A program made the translations under genes and the position numbers. 64,000 nucleotides of DNA from NCBI GenBank assembly GCA_029216955.1, contig JANAVB010003400.1, positions 19,895,138 through 19,959,137 on the forward strand, written 5' to 3'. Below are positions 1-10,702 of the stretch, piece by piece. The stretch's first letter is position 1. Every line of letters begins with the position of its first letter. The notes beneath the pieces are model-generated. The model was given only the letters and a program-made list of their open reading frames with translations, searched no databases and was not told where the DNA came from. This DNA comes from Iris pallida (lineage: Eukaryota > Streptophyta > Magnoliopsida > Asparagales > Iridaceae).

Positions 1-2
1 TC

Positions 3-1635
3 CAAGGAACCGAGTCCGCACAAACAACTCTTCCATCAGGAGCAACGGACGCTGATGCCCCCGAGGACATCCGTAACTCTCAAGACAAGGCAAGCTCTGA
101 AGCTGGGGATACCGTTCCCTCCGAGTCCAAGCCCGAAGAGAACATTCCCACCTATCCCGATGACTTCTCGGTGCATGGGTACGACTCAGAGGGCACATCC
201 TCCACCGTTCCTTCTATCACTCCTCACGTAAGAACGGTGTTCATGACGGACAGCGATCAAGGTGGTTCCAGTGATCGCCAGCGCATCGACAGTCTCGAAG
301 CCATATTACTTGCTTTGGTCAAGTCTGTAGACGAGATTAAAGCGGCCCTGCCCACTTTACAAGGAGGAGCGCCTGGTCAAACAAACACGGGCCCCGCGGT
401 CAATATAGATTCGAACTCAGTGGCACCAAACCCGGGCAATAATCCTCCCAAAATAACAGCCCCCGCCGTGACAGATGAGACCCGAGAAGTAAGAAGAGAG
501 GTCCAAGAGCTCCGTGCCATGTTTCATGCCCGAGAAAACGCTCAAGATCTCATAATACGGCAACCATATCCTGCTGAGTGGAGGGATGTTCCATTCCCAC
601 CAAGATATAAGCCGTTCAACATCAACCCGTATGATGGCAAAACCTCAGCAAGTCGATACATCACTTACTTTGAGGTCACCACCGACCATCTGCCCCATAA
701 AGATGCGATCCTCACACGGTTATTCATTGGAGCATTGGAAGGAGTCGCCTTTGATTGGTACCGCAATCTACCGGACAACTGCATCCATTCCTTCGCCGGC
801 TTCAAGCGCATGTTCTTGGAACGATTCTATGAAGTAGGACAAGACATCACTATGTCCACTCTCATGGATGTCGTCCAAGGGGAGAAGGAGCTAACAAGGA
901 ACTACATCGAGCGGTTCCGCCAGACCGCCATGAAGTTGCCTTCCGGAAATCCGGATTCTTTTTTGATCGAAATCTGCCAAAAGAGACTGCTTCCAACGAT
1001 CAGTCTCTGGATGGGCGAGAGTCAATTCAAAGATTGGAAGGCGTTCATCATCAGCACCACAAGCGCTGAAGAACGACTGAAGAAGGCCCGCCAACTGGGG
1101 TTGCACATCTCAGAAGGAGAAAACAAGGGCAAGCGTCTCAACAACGATAATGGGGGTAACCCCTCCAACAATCGGGACGGCAAGGAAAAACAGGCTATGG
1201 TGGCCGACACGGCCCAGAAGCCCGAGCCACAGCCAGCAGACAAGCAATGGCCTCAGATCACTTACTCTTTCGAAGACGGCCACGTCAAGCCTATCTTAGA
1301 CATGCTTATACAAGGAGGTAGAATTCAGCTTCCTCCACCAAGACGGGAGCCTCGGCCGGCTGATTTGGAGAACCCGAAGTTTTGCCATTACCACCGTTAT
1401 GTACACCACGCTACACATGACTGCTACCAACTAAAACGGTACATCCAAAGCCTCATCGATTCGAACGCTCTGGCCATCGACTTCGAAGAGGTAACCGTAG
1501 CAGCCAATATGGTGTCCGTACAATTCGACAACTTTCCTCCAACGGAGATCCAAGACGGGGTAATTCCCGTCCCTCTCGTGACAATAGAGATTACCAATCT
1601 TCCTCCGCCCCGAGAACAAGCTGCTGGTCTAGTAC
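3..1635 (+). pseudogene. Gag of a Tat-lineage Ty3/gypsy retrotransposon (element T), 5' part
   Basis: Structural capsid protein of a Ty3/gypsy element; in the family it packages the element's RNA in cytoplasmic particles. The frame is open without a stop from base 3, so the true start lies left of the window (a GTG at 171 is only the first start-like codon). A retrotransposon gag domain lies at about bases 615-945 (FNINPYDGKTSASRY, then GALEGVAFDWYRNLP and KRMFLERFYEVGQD). A degenerate zinc-knuckle-like CHYHRYVHHATHDC follows near 1381-1430, as in Tat-lineage gags. The frame is broken at 1635 by a solo LTR and resumes, in the same frame, at 5184. Codons after 1635 belong to the LTR. Lineage is assigned from the second RNase H downstream. 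Confidence 0.85.
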
Positions 1636-2566
1636 TGTCACGACCCGCTACCCAAATTGTTGGGCCAGGCCGAGTCATACCCAGCCTACGTTGAGATAAA
1701 ACGTAGTAAGCTGTTCTAAAGACAACAGGATAAGACTAAATTTGCTAACAGTTCTATAAGTGAAGAAGAATCATAAATGCTCCAAACACAAAAGTCGTCG
1801 TATATAGTAAAATATCCAAGTACAAGTAAACTGAAATGTAAAACTGGATACATATCCAGTTACAAAATGATATAGTCTAATACATGTCTGCTCTCAAAAG
1901 TCTAAGTAAACAAAAGACAACTAGGCGAGGTTCCCTGCAGAAACATCCTCGTAAAGCAGAGCCGGGTCCTCGGCAGTATCTCCATAGTATGTGTCACAGA
2001 GTAACTCCTCCTCAGTAAGGACACCTACAACGTTATCCTGTCAGGACGTGAGCAAGTACTAAATCTAACAAACATATAATACTGATCATGTGATGAAAAG
2101 GAAATGACATATCAAGTTGGTTCAGTTTTAGGTATGTTTTAGCATGGCGATAGATATACATTTTAAAGTTTAAAACTGTAGTAGGCGAGTGATCAGTCAA
2201 TAGGTAATCAGGATGTACAGCGGTACATATCAATTTTCTGATGTGCACATACGTACACATAACGGCATCGGTGTATATCCATACACAAATGCGGGACCAG
2301 ACATACGACACCGATACATATAGAATGTAACGGTGCTCGGTAAATACATAGGAGAAGGGGGTCATGATCACGTACACTACTAGCAGTTTCCCCTTAACCC
2401 GTTATTTAAGCATGTGGGAGAGATTATGAGATACGGTATAAACATGGTAGAGACTGAAAGTAATACAACATGTAAAGTTCTAACTTGCTACCCCAAGGAT
2501 CAGCATTTAACATGGTTGGTGATTCACGGTTTTATGGTTTATAGCAGTATGTAAAGTTCGTAGAAA

Positions 2567-2575
2567 GTACTTGCC
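2567..2575 (-). promoter_or_regulatory. Splice-donor-like GGCAAGTAC in LTR S
   Basis: On the LTR strand the context is AGAG|GCAAGTAC, which fits the GC-type 5' splice-site consensus AG|GCAAGT. It lies 939 bp before the LTR 3' end. Equivalent motifs occur in A, B, C, D and F. Use as a donor is inference. Confidence 0.4.
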
Positions 2576-3540
2576 TCTAGCAAAGCAAAACAAAACAAGC
2601 TGCGATAACAATGCTATGGATGTCCAGTAACTCGTCGCTGTAGAAGTAAATACAATAACTTAGCTTTTACACTAAGCTAAAATACTAGGACACTATCTAA
2701 TTGGTGCGACACGACTTGTGACTGGGCACCTAGCCAAAATGATAACTTGGCATAGGAGACCAATGTGGGGTGACACACTATGTTAACTAAATTTCTAGGG
2801 TCTTTACACTAGTGAGGGATGGGGTTCAACACGACTAAAACTCCAAATAACACAAAAAGCTACAAGTCGTAATTAATCAATAAATAAATCAAAAGATCAT
2901 TGTGTTCTAACAATTTTGAAGTAGACAAAAAGCCTAGTTTTTCTTAAAGTAAAGTACCAAGGTGATCCTTGTTAATCATAGAAATTTATTATAATTTTTC
3001 TGGAATTTATTAACCAGTACAAATATTTTATAAAAATCAGTTTTCCTAAGTATACAGAAAATGAGTTTTGGTTTCATATGCCAAACTAGTGGCAAAACAG
3101 TAGATTAAATACTACAAAAATTATACTAAATTAGCTAACTTAACATAGTATCTAAATACTATTTTTCCATAATTTTAGCAGTACTTTAAGTATTTTAGAA
3201 AATCAAAAACAGCATTGCACACAATAATTAATTATCTGCATATTTTGTCCATGTATATAATTTGAACCAAAGTTCAAATACAGGACCCAAGGCCATGAAT
3301 CAAGTCCAATATGACTTGTACAGGTCTTGAATGTGTGAAAACACATTTGGGCCCAAATATCCATGCTAGGCTTGGACACCAAATGGTTGCAGTAATTTAA
3401 ATACAATAAAAATACAATTTGGTAAATAGTCAAAATAAATATTATTATTTAATAAGGTAAAGTTTTACATAGTAACTATAAAGTATGAACATTATTTTAT
3501 ATAAATAATTTACACTAAGCTAAGTAAAATACATATAGGA

Positions 3541-3543
<3 letters not shown>

Positions 3544-3587
<44 letters not shown>

Positions 3588-3683
3588 TAGGGATATTTAT
3601 ATATATAGGAAAATGCTCAACTATATATTATATATATATATACAAATATATGTATATATACATACATATAAGAAAATACTCAA

Positions 3684-3761
<78 letters not shown>

Positions 3762-3845
3762 AAATAATGTATACAAAATATACATATACAAAATAATGTA
3801 TACATATATAATAGTATATATATAATAATATATATATACACAAGG

Positions 3846-3880
<35 letters not shown>

Positions 3881-3904
3881 AACTAATAAAGTATAAAGGA
3901 TGAA

Positions 3905-3982
<78 letters not shown>

Positions 3983-4085
3983 AGCAAGTATATATATACA
4001 TAAATATAGTATATATAGTAATACATATATATATATATATATACACAAATAAATGTATATACATATATATATAAATATATATATA
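3544..4085. repeat. Cluster of (TA)n microsatellites in LTR S
   Basis: Several TA/AT runs, the longest at about 3690-3759 and 3906-3979, separated by short degenerate spacers. They give long YIYIYI-type frames on both strands that are not genes. Run lengths in assemblies of such tracts are often unreliable. Confidence 0.95.
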
Positions 4086-4159
4086 AAAGGAAAAAGGAAA
4101 AGAAAAGAAAAGGAAAGCAAAGTCAGCCAGGGGGACTCGAACCCAGGCCAACACAGCGC

Positions 4160-4184
4160 GGGGGGGGGGGGGGGGGGGGGGGGG
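4160..4184. repeat. 25-base G homopolymer
   Basis: An uninterrupted run of G in LTR S, next to GC-rich sequence and just after a short segment (4130-4146) whose minus strand reads GGGTTCGAGTCCCC, like a Pol III B box. Homopolymers this long are rare in plants and may be slippage products or assembly errors. Confidence 0.9.
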
Positions 4185-4623
4185 TTAGGCTCTGTCGGGC
4201 TGGCCAGGGGGTCAGCCCGTGGGTCGTGTTAGGGATAGAGTTTTGTTTCTTTTATTTCATTTAGGTTAGATTACACATAAAAAAAATATAAAAACCATCC
4301 TATGTCCTGACAGTTAAGGACACAGGTATCCTCATGTCCTAGGCCTGCACGACACGCACGAGTTCAATCTCGCGTGTCCAGTTCCACACTTATGCTCGCC
4401 AGGACACGGCGAACAACATACATGCGTACGAGACACGCACGACACAGTTGACACAAAATACTCACGTGTCCAGATCTGGAGGGTTCGACGGTCGTGGACG
4501 GCGGAGGAGCGATCGGGACGGTGGCGGAGCGGTGGCGATCGACGCGTCTCGTCGGGGCGCGTCGAATGGTGGTGGTGGTTGGCGGTGAAGGTCGGCGGTT
4601 GGGGCGGAGCAGTGTTCGTCGGA

Positions 4624-4710
4624 GTAGGGTTAGGGTTTGGGGGTTCGTCGGAGAAGAAGGGGGGTCGTCGGTTGCTGTGGGGAGAGTTTAGGGTTAGGGT
4701 TTAGGTCAGG
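4624..4710 (-). promoter_or_regulatory. Telobox-like TTTAGGG repeats in LTR S
   Basis: Two short runs of variant plant telomere repeat (TAGGGTTAGGGTTTGG and TTTAGGGTTAGGGTTTAGG, plus strand). On the LTR strand they read as AAACCCTAACCCTA, the telobox found in many plant promoters, and they sit in the GC-rich section expected to hold the leader. A regulatory role is inferred from the motif only. Confidence 0.45.
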
Positions 4711-5183
4711 GGAGAGTGGGGGTTTAAATAGGGGGTTGAGGTCAGTGGGGTCAGCCGGGAAAGGCGGGGGCAGGGCGGTGAGTCGGTCGGGGCAGGGGTC
4801 AACGGAGCGGGTGAGAACTGGAGGAGAGAGAGTGTCGTGTGAGGGGGGGGTTTGGTAATTTAGCAGTTAGGTCCTTGGGGATTAGGAATTTACACAAAGG
4901 CATTTTTGTGAGCAAATACAAAATAGAAATTGCAAACTGATATAAAAATAATTTGAATAATTACAAAACAGTATTAAAACAATTCTAGTAATTGCAAATT
5001 GATATTAAAACATTTTTAGAAAATTACAACTTGATATTTTTTGTATTAAAACTCATTAAAATATTAATTAAAAAATTCTAAAAAAATTCCTAAAAATCCT
5101 AATAATTATTTAAGGCTAAAATTAACATTAAAATTTATTAGCACTAATAAAACTAAAATTAAAAAACAGGGACTTACAAGTAC

Positions 5184-5485
5184 CTCTCACCACCTCAAGA
5201 GGAGAGGTCATGTGGGTCCATCCAGACTTGGTGTCAGAAGTAACTCGGCCCACACCATTTCCCACCAACAAAAAGAGTGGAAAAATCAAGACCTGTCGCA
5301 CAATTTCAGCAGACAACGAGGAAGCTACAGCCGTCGTCACGCGGTCCGGAGCGCAATCCCAACCTGTGGTTGATAGTCCAGCTGAAAATCATCAACCTAC
5401 TGCAACTGATGCTCTGGGACCGGCTCAGCCTTCGACGACCGACAAGCCTAGGCCGAAGGAGACTCGCTTCGACAAATCTCTCTAA
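5184..5485 (+). pseudogene. Element T gag, part after the solo LTR, ending in an in-frame TAA
   Basis: Continuation of the T polyprotein in the frame used before 1635. It is a low-complexity linker rich in Thr, Pro and Ala (TRSGAQSQP, then AQPSTTDKPRPKETRFD). The frame stops at TAA 5483-5485, and the sequence immediately after, in the same frame, still looks like Tat gag-pol linker (LERPYNFDILAQL, then LSLYELLRLSKD). The TAA therefore looks like a point mutation, possibly from CAA, rather than the natural end of gag. A programmed stop cannot be ruled out from one copy. Confidence 0.75.
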
Positions 5486-8293
5486 AAGGATGCAGCCCAA
5501 GGGCTAGAGAGACCCTACAACTTTGACATCTTAGCACAATTGGCTAACACTCCGGCCAAATTGTCATTATATGAACTCCTGAGGCTCTCCAAAGACGTTC
5601 ATATTGCATTGAGCGAAGCACTCCAAAATGCCGATGCCTATCTCGCTCAATCTAACCTCACTGGGGAGGACTCAACCATGGATCTCCAAGATAGTGCCTG
5701 CACGGGAGCAATGCCCAACATCGTCTTCACTCCACAGGACATACTCATCAAAACCAACCTACATGATCGCCCGCTATACTACACGAGATACATCGGCGAC
5801 GTGAAGGTGGATCGGATGCACATTGATCCCGGCTCTTCCATAAGCATCATCCCGAAAGGTCTGCTACATCATCTTCGCATCCCAATGCATCGTCTAACAC
5901 CTACAAGCACCGCCATCAGCGGTTTCAATTCGGACAGGAGCTACCCTATCGGGAAGATTCGTCTGAAGTGTCAGATTGGCGATCTCCAATCCGAGGTCAC
6001 CTGCTACGTCATAGATGCAGATACTTCTTACAATATCCTCTTGGGGCGCCCATGGATACACGATTATATGATCGTGCCTTCCACGCTACACCAGTGCTTC
6101 AAATATGTCGACAAACACGGCTTCGTGAAGACAGAGTTTGCTGACATCGATCCCTTCAAAGGGGTCGAATCTTACTACTCGGACTCCTGTTTATACGAAA
6201 AGTCGAAGAGGCACCTGGATGAAGGAGACGCACAAGCTCATACTGAGACAACCACGGGATCAGAAGGACCCCTGACGATCCACCTCCAAGCTCGTAAACC
6301 GGGCAAGTCTGTACCCCTCACCGCCACTCTGCGGAAGGACGCGATCAGCCTCTCGACGCAAGAGGAGCAGATGACAATCCGGCTGTCGAGATCCGGCCAA
6401 GTGCCGAGACCCACAACGGAGCCACTAACAATCAGGTTACCAAGAGTCAGTCAACCACAAACAGGGAAGCTCAACCCCTCGGACAGGCCATTGACAATAC
6501 GCCTTCCCAAGAAAGGTTGTCGCCTCGATGCAAGGTCTGACACTTCCAGCGAACCAGCCACTCCTCGCTCCACATCGAATGCCAAACTGGGGGTCGCCAG
6601 TCTGCCAACTACTCCACGCTCTGCTCTATCAACTGGACCACTGACAATCAAGCTTTCTAGGTCGTCCTCTCAGTCTTCGTTCACACAGGGGGTAGTCGAA
6701 GAGGAACCGGAGCTAGCCAAGTATGTGGCCGCCCACACTAATATCCCCTCTGCTGATGATGTGATCTCCCTAGAAAAGATACCTTACTTCATCAATAAAG
6801 GGTTATCTTTGAACTACATCGAGCTCAATAAGCTATGTACGATGTATGCTATGGAACACTCCCTCGATGCTCTGCTGGCACAGAATAACGATGCAGGCCA
6901 TGAACAGGCCATATATTACCTCAGTCGAATGATGATTGGACCAGAGCACCGATACACCGCTGTGGAGAAGGAATGCCTCGCTCTGGTGTTCGCCATTCAG
7001 AAAATGCGGCACTATGCCATCGGACAAACGATACATGTGATCTCACGAGTTAACCCTCTCAGGGTCCTCATGACTAAACCAGGGGCACTCAGCTCTTGCC
7101 TCGCTACATGGGCAATACTGCTGTCCCCTTATCATATGATCTTCGTCCCCCAAAAGGCAGTCAAAGGTCAAGCCCTGGTAGATTTCTTGGCAGCCCACCC
7201 AGGCTCGGAGTCCTCCAGGATATACGAAGAGATCCCAGATGAGGTCGCCGACTCGCATACAATCTCCCACGAAAATATATGGCAAATGTTCTTCGACAGC
7301 GCTTCGAGGACCGGACCTAAAGGCAATATAGTCGTCGGAGTCGGAGTAGTACTAATCTCTCCTTTCGGATTGGTGATTAACCGTGCTTATTCCCTCACTG
7401 AACCCTGTTCTAACAATGTGGCCGAGTACAACGCTCTGGTCATTGGCCTCCAACTTGCAAGAGAGCTGGGGGTAGAATACCTTGAAGCGTACGGCGATTC
7501 CCAACTAATCGTCAATCAGATCCGGGGTTCGTACGAGGTACGCCATGAAGACATGATCCCTTATCATCAAATAGCGATCAATATCATCTCGGTATTTGAG
7601 GGGTTCTTCATCGAGCACGTCCCCAGACTCCGAAATATTGAAGCCGATGCCCTAGCTGGACTCGCCGCTTCCTTAGCAGTTCCGAATTATGATCGTCAAT
7701 CAGTAGAAGTGATAGGCCATGAACTGGTCTGTCCCAAAAATAATATGCAATTCGTCGCAAGTTATTCTGTACAGACGATCGATGACGCCCCAGATTGGAG
7801 ACAACTATTTATCGACTTCGTCGTCTACGACATCCTGCCTGAGAACCCAAAGGAAGCTACTTCCATCAGAAGGCGTTCCCTCAGATTCTTCTACGATACA
7901 GAGACGAAAATGCTGTATCGCCGCTCCTACGACAGATTACTGCTTCGGTGTCTGTCAAACGCAGAAGCCAAAGAAGCCGTACGAGAAGCCCATGACGGTG
8001 TTTGTAGGGCCCACCAGCCCGGCCCGAAACTGCAAGACTGCCTTCGCCGAATGGGCTACTATTGGCCCACAATGGTGGCAGACGCGATAGATTATGCTAG
8101 AAAGTGCAAAGCTTGCCAAGTCTACGCGGACTTCATCCACCAACCCTCCGAATTTTTATATCCGACAGTGGCGTCCTGGCCATTCGAAGCATGGGGAATG
8201 GATATCATTGGTCCAATCACCCCACCTTCCTCCCGAGGACATCGCTTCATACTTGCGATCACTGATTACTTCTCTAAATGGGCGGAAGCTGTC
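5486..8293 (+). pseudogene. Element T pol: protease, RNase H remnant, second RNase H, partial integrase; reverse transcriptase missing
   Basis: One open frame follows the TAA (first start-like codon TTG at 5540; residue numbers are counted from there). Protease: active-site HIDPGSSISIIP, Asp at about residue 96. A linker with five PLTIRL-like repeats follows (6264-6650). At about 6840-6870 the frame passes straight from linker (ELNKLCTMYAMEH) to the C-terminal part of the first RNase H (IYYLSRMMIGPEHRYTAVEKE). No RT fingers, palm or YxDD box is present, so roughly 1 kb is gone in frame. The second, plant Tat-type RNase H keeps its acidic residues: FFDSAS (about 585), NVAEYNAL (about 629), YGDSQ (about 651), EADAL (about 701). 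Integrase: zinc-binding HDGVCRAH (about 817) and CKAC (about 855), then WGMDIIGP (about 884). It ends after SKWAEAV, where copia sequence begins, so the later catalytic residues are lost. The element cannot replicate by itself. Confidence 0.9.
6264..6650 (+). repeat. Five PLTIRL-type peptide repeats in the T pol linker
   Basis: Between protease and the RT deletion the protein repeats a short motif at irregular spacing: GPLTIHLQA, EQMTIRLSR, EPLTIRLPR, RPLTIRLPK and GPLTIKLSR (starting near 6264, 6365, 6419, 6485, 6633). The DNA of the copies has diverged while the core T-I-[RKH]-L is kept, which suggests past selection on the peptide. Function unknown; not a domain I recognise. Confidence 0.8.
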
Positions 8294-8297
8294 GGAG
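8294..8297. other. Junction between gypsy integrase (plus) and copia RT (minus)
   Basis: Up to about 8293 the plus strand reads a gypsy integrase core (SKWAEAV). From 8297 the minus strand reads copia RT (DEQGKPVN). There is no LTR end, polypurine tract or target duplication between them, so this is a break-and-join event and not an insertion. Confidence 0.75.
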
Positions 8298-9075
8298 TTG
8301 ACCGGTTTGCCTTGTTCATCAATATCAAGCTTAGTCGAAGTTGCCATCGAAATGCCAAGTGGTTTGACTGCTTCCAGATCGAACTTCTTTAATAATTCTT
8401 TTGTGTAATTGGCTTGATTAATGAATGTTCCATTGTTGGTTTGTTTGATTTGCAGTTCGAGAAAGAATTTCAGTTCTTCTATCATGCTCATCTCAAACTC
8501 ATTCTGTATACACTTTAAAAATTCTTGATAGAGAGATTCATCAGTAGATCCAAAAATGATATCATCTACATAAATTTGAATTAAAAGAAGATTGTCATTA
8601 AAGGATTTTATAAACAGTGTAGTATCAACCTTCCCTTTTATAAAACCGTTGTCAAGTAGAAAAGAGCTTAGACGATCTTACCAAGCATGAGGGGCTTGTT
8701 TCAAACCGTATAAGGCTTTCTTCAACTTGAAAACATAATCAGAATTTTTGAAATCAGTAAAACCTGGAGGATGAGCTACATAAACTTCTTCTTTTATAAA
8801 TCGTTTAAAAATGCACTTTGACATCCATTTGAAATAATTTAAAGTTATAAAAACATGCAATGCACATAACATGCGAATAGATTCTAAACTCGTAACTGGG
8901 GCATAGGTTTCATTATAGTCGATACCTTCTTCTTGATTGTATCCTTGAGCTATGAGTCGAGCCTTATTACGAGTCACTAAACCATTCTTATTCAGTTTAT
9001 TACGGAATACCCAGCGGGTGCCAATGACCGGATGATCAATAGGCTTAGGAACAAGTTCCCAAACTTGATTCCGTC
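8297..9075 (-). pseudogene. Copia reverse transcriptase, C-terminally truncated (element X)
   Basis: Reverse transcriptase of a Ty1/copia element. It begins on the minus strand near 9075 (LVPKPIDHPVIGTRWVFRNK) and continues through RLIAQGYNQEEGIDY, ETYAPVTSLESIR and KKALYGLKQAPHAW. After a TAA at 8678-8680 it continues in the same frame to the catalytic YVDD box at 8561-8572, then FFLELQIKQ and YTKELLKKFDL. It stops at 8297 inside DEQGKPV. RNase H and the 3' LTR are absent. The stop replaces the Tyr expected after HAW. Several residues depart from the copia consensus, so this is a decayed copy. Confidence 0.93.
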
Positions 9076-9432
9076 AAATTGGTTCAATTTCTCTGCATAG
9101 CATCTAACCAAACATTATCACTACATGATTCTTCAATATTTTTGGGTTCAAGCTATAAAATAAAAGCAAAACAGGAAGCTATATCATTACTAGATGAACG
9201 AGTACTTACACCCCTGGTAATCTCACCAATTACCAAGTTCTTTGGATGGTCTGCCAAAAATCTTATTTCTTTTGGCATATTCTCTAGATTGCTGGTTCCG
9301 ACTTCTAGTTTTATACGTGATTTGCTTGGAGAATCAGTTGGTACTTTGTGTGAAGGTTCTGCAGGAGCTGTACTTGGTGTACTTATATCTTCATCATCAT
9401 CATCGACTGATTATTGATTGAGTTCGTCAAAT
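9076..9432 (-). pseudogene. Integrase-RT linker of element X
   Basis: Lies between the integrase C-terminus and RT on the minus strand, where copia polyproteins have a variable acidic or Ser-rich linker. A run of D/E codons is visible near 9390-9410 (minus strand of tcttcatcatcatcatc). Frames are broken and nothing else is recognisable. Confidence 0.6.
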
Positions 9433-10450
9433 TTAACATTTATAGATTCTTCGATGATCACGGTTCTCTTGTTGAAGACTCTGTACCCTTTGCTCTTCGT
9501 CGCATAACCTAAAAGATACCTTCATCGGTCTTTCCGTCAAATTTATATAGATTGTCTTTAGTATTAAGAATAAAGCATTTATAGCCAAATATTTTGAAAT
9601 AAGAAACATTGGGTGTTCTATCAAACCATAACTCATAGGGAGTCTTCTTCGATATAGGTCAAATTAGAACCCTATTGAGAACCTAGCACGCTGTATTGAC
9701 AGCTTCATCCCATAGGTATTTAGGTAGACTAAACTGGTTTAACATAACTCTAGCCATTTCGGATAGAGTCCTGTTCTTACGTTCCAAAACTCCATTTTGT
9801 TGTGGATTCCTAGGGCAAGAGAACTCATGCAGATAACCGCGTGTGTCACAAAATTGCTTGAACTCTGCATTTTCAAATTCACCGCCATGATCACTTCGAA
9901 TACGAGTAATCATGAAACTTTTTTCATTTTGAACTTTCCTACAAAAGGTGACAAATTCTGATAATGCATCATTCTTGCGTGCAAGAAAATATACCCACGT
10001 GTATCTAGAGAAATCACCTACTATTACAAATGTATATAACTTACCACCTAGACTAGCAATTGTACTAGGTCCAAATAAATCCATATGCAGTAATTGTAGA
10101 GGTCTAGTGGTACTTACAACGTTCTTGGACTTAAAAGCGGATCGGGTAGCTTTGTTTTTTTCACATTCACTACATACCGTATCCTTCTTGAAAGAAATGT
10201 TCGGTTAGCATCGTACCACCTTTTTTGTGGATAATCTTGAAATTGTGTCCATGTTTGCATGACCGAGTCTCATGTGCCATAGTTGAGTCTCATCACTTTT
10301 GGCTATCAAGCATCTACCTGCTTTGTTAGCATCTTCTAACAAATAGAAAACATATATATTGTCTTCCATGATACCTTCAAAGATAGTACTACCAGTTGAG
10401 TTATCAACTATAGTACATTTGTCTTTGACGAAGTTAAATATCATAACCAT
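9433..10450 (-). pseudogene. Copia integrase (element X), with frameshifts
   Basis: Inserts the cDNA of the element into chromosomes. Order on the minus strand: GAG-pre-integrase/HHCC region (LWHMRLGHANMDTIS, about 10290), then the catalytic core with MDLFGP (first Asp, about 10080), IRSDHGGEFEN (second Asp, about 9900) and QQNGVLERKNRT (Glu, about 9790). The C-terminal part (phases of MFLISKYLAINALF and the following region) lies in a shifted frame at 9433-9640. The D-D-E residues are present, but the frame is broken between 9640 and 9683 and between core and pre-integrase (about 10085-10205). Confidence 0.9.
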
Positions 10451-10516
10451 GGTCAGCTAAATGGCTTATGCTGAGCATATTATGTTTTAACTTGGTAACT
10501 AGACAGACATTTTTAA

Positions 10517-10702
10517 TCACAGGGTAGGGGGCTTTACCAATATTTTTATACAAATTATGTACCCTTTCAAATTATTACCGAAGAAAACGTATCCTTCTTT
10601 CTTCTTTGACAGTGTTACGAATAATGAAGCATCACCGGTCATGTGCCGTGAGCAACTGTTGTCGAGGATCCATTTCCTTCTAGCATGTGAAGGGTGTTTC
10701 AC
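10517..10702 (-). pseudogene. Copia protease remnant (element X), active site altered
   Basis: Minus-strand WILDNSCSRHMTGD corresponds to the copia protease signature WxLDSGCSRHMTG, followed by a block like KKKEGYVFFGNNLKG, typical of Sireviruses. The catalytic D-S-G triad reads D-N-S here, so the enzyme would be inactive even without the frame breaks. It overlaps the end of the upstream frame (10680). Confidence 0.85.

Larger units (their letters stand above)
1636..5178 (-). mobile_element. Solo LTR (element S) inserted in the T gag
   Basis: On the minus strand this 3543-bp block begins TGTAAGTCCC (at 5178) and ends GGGTCGTGACA (at 1636), giving the TG...CA ends of a chromovirus-type LTR. 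It is flanked by a perfect 5-bp target duplication, AGTAC at 1631-1635 and 5179-5183. No internal region, primer-binding site or coding sequence is present, so it is a solo LTR left by LTR-LTR recombination. Removing it and one duplication restores the gag frame exactly, which supports both ends. It contains a large (TA)n cluster, a 25-base G run, a GC-rich part (about 4450-4850) and telobox-like repeats. The short ORFs inside it look like chance. Confidence 0.93.

Noticed and set aside
3613..4154. Long frames of alternating Tyr/Ile on both strands (also near 19251-19865, 36380-36480, 46270-46320)
   Set aside because: They are translations of (TA)n microsatellites and have no protein character.
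3544..4184. Tandem arrays as CRISPR or satellite
   Set aside because: They are simple dinucleotide or homopolymer tracts without spacer-repeat structure or a long monomer.
4130..4230. Possible tRNA gene or SINE on the minus strand (B-box-like GGGTTCGAGTCCCC)
   Set aside because: No cloverleaf, acceptor stem or good A box is visible, and the G run occupies the expected gene body.
4624..4710. Interstitial telomere
   Set aside because: Only a few imperfect TTTAGGG units in an LTR leader, much shorter than telomeric arrays.
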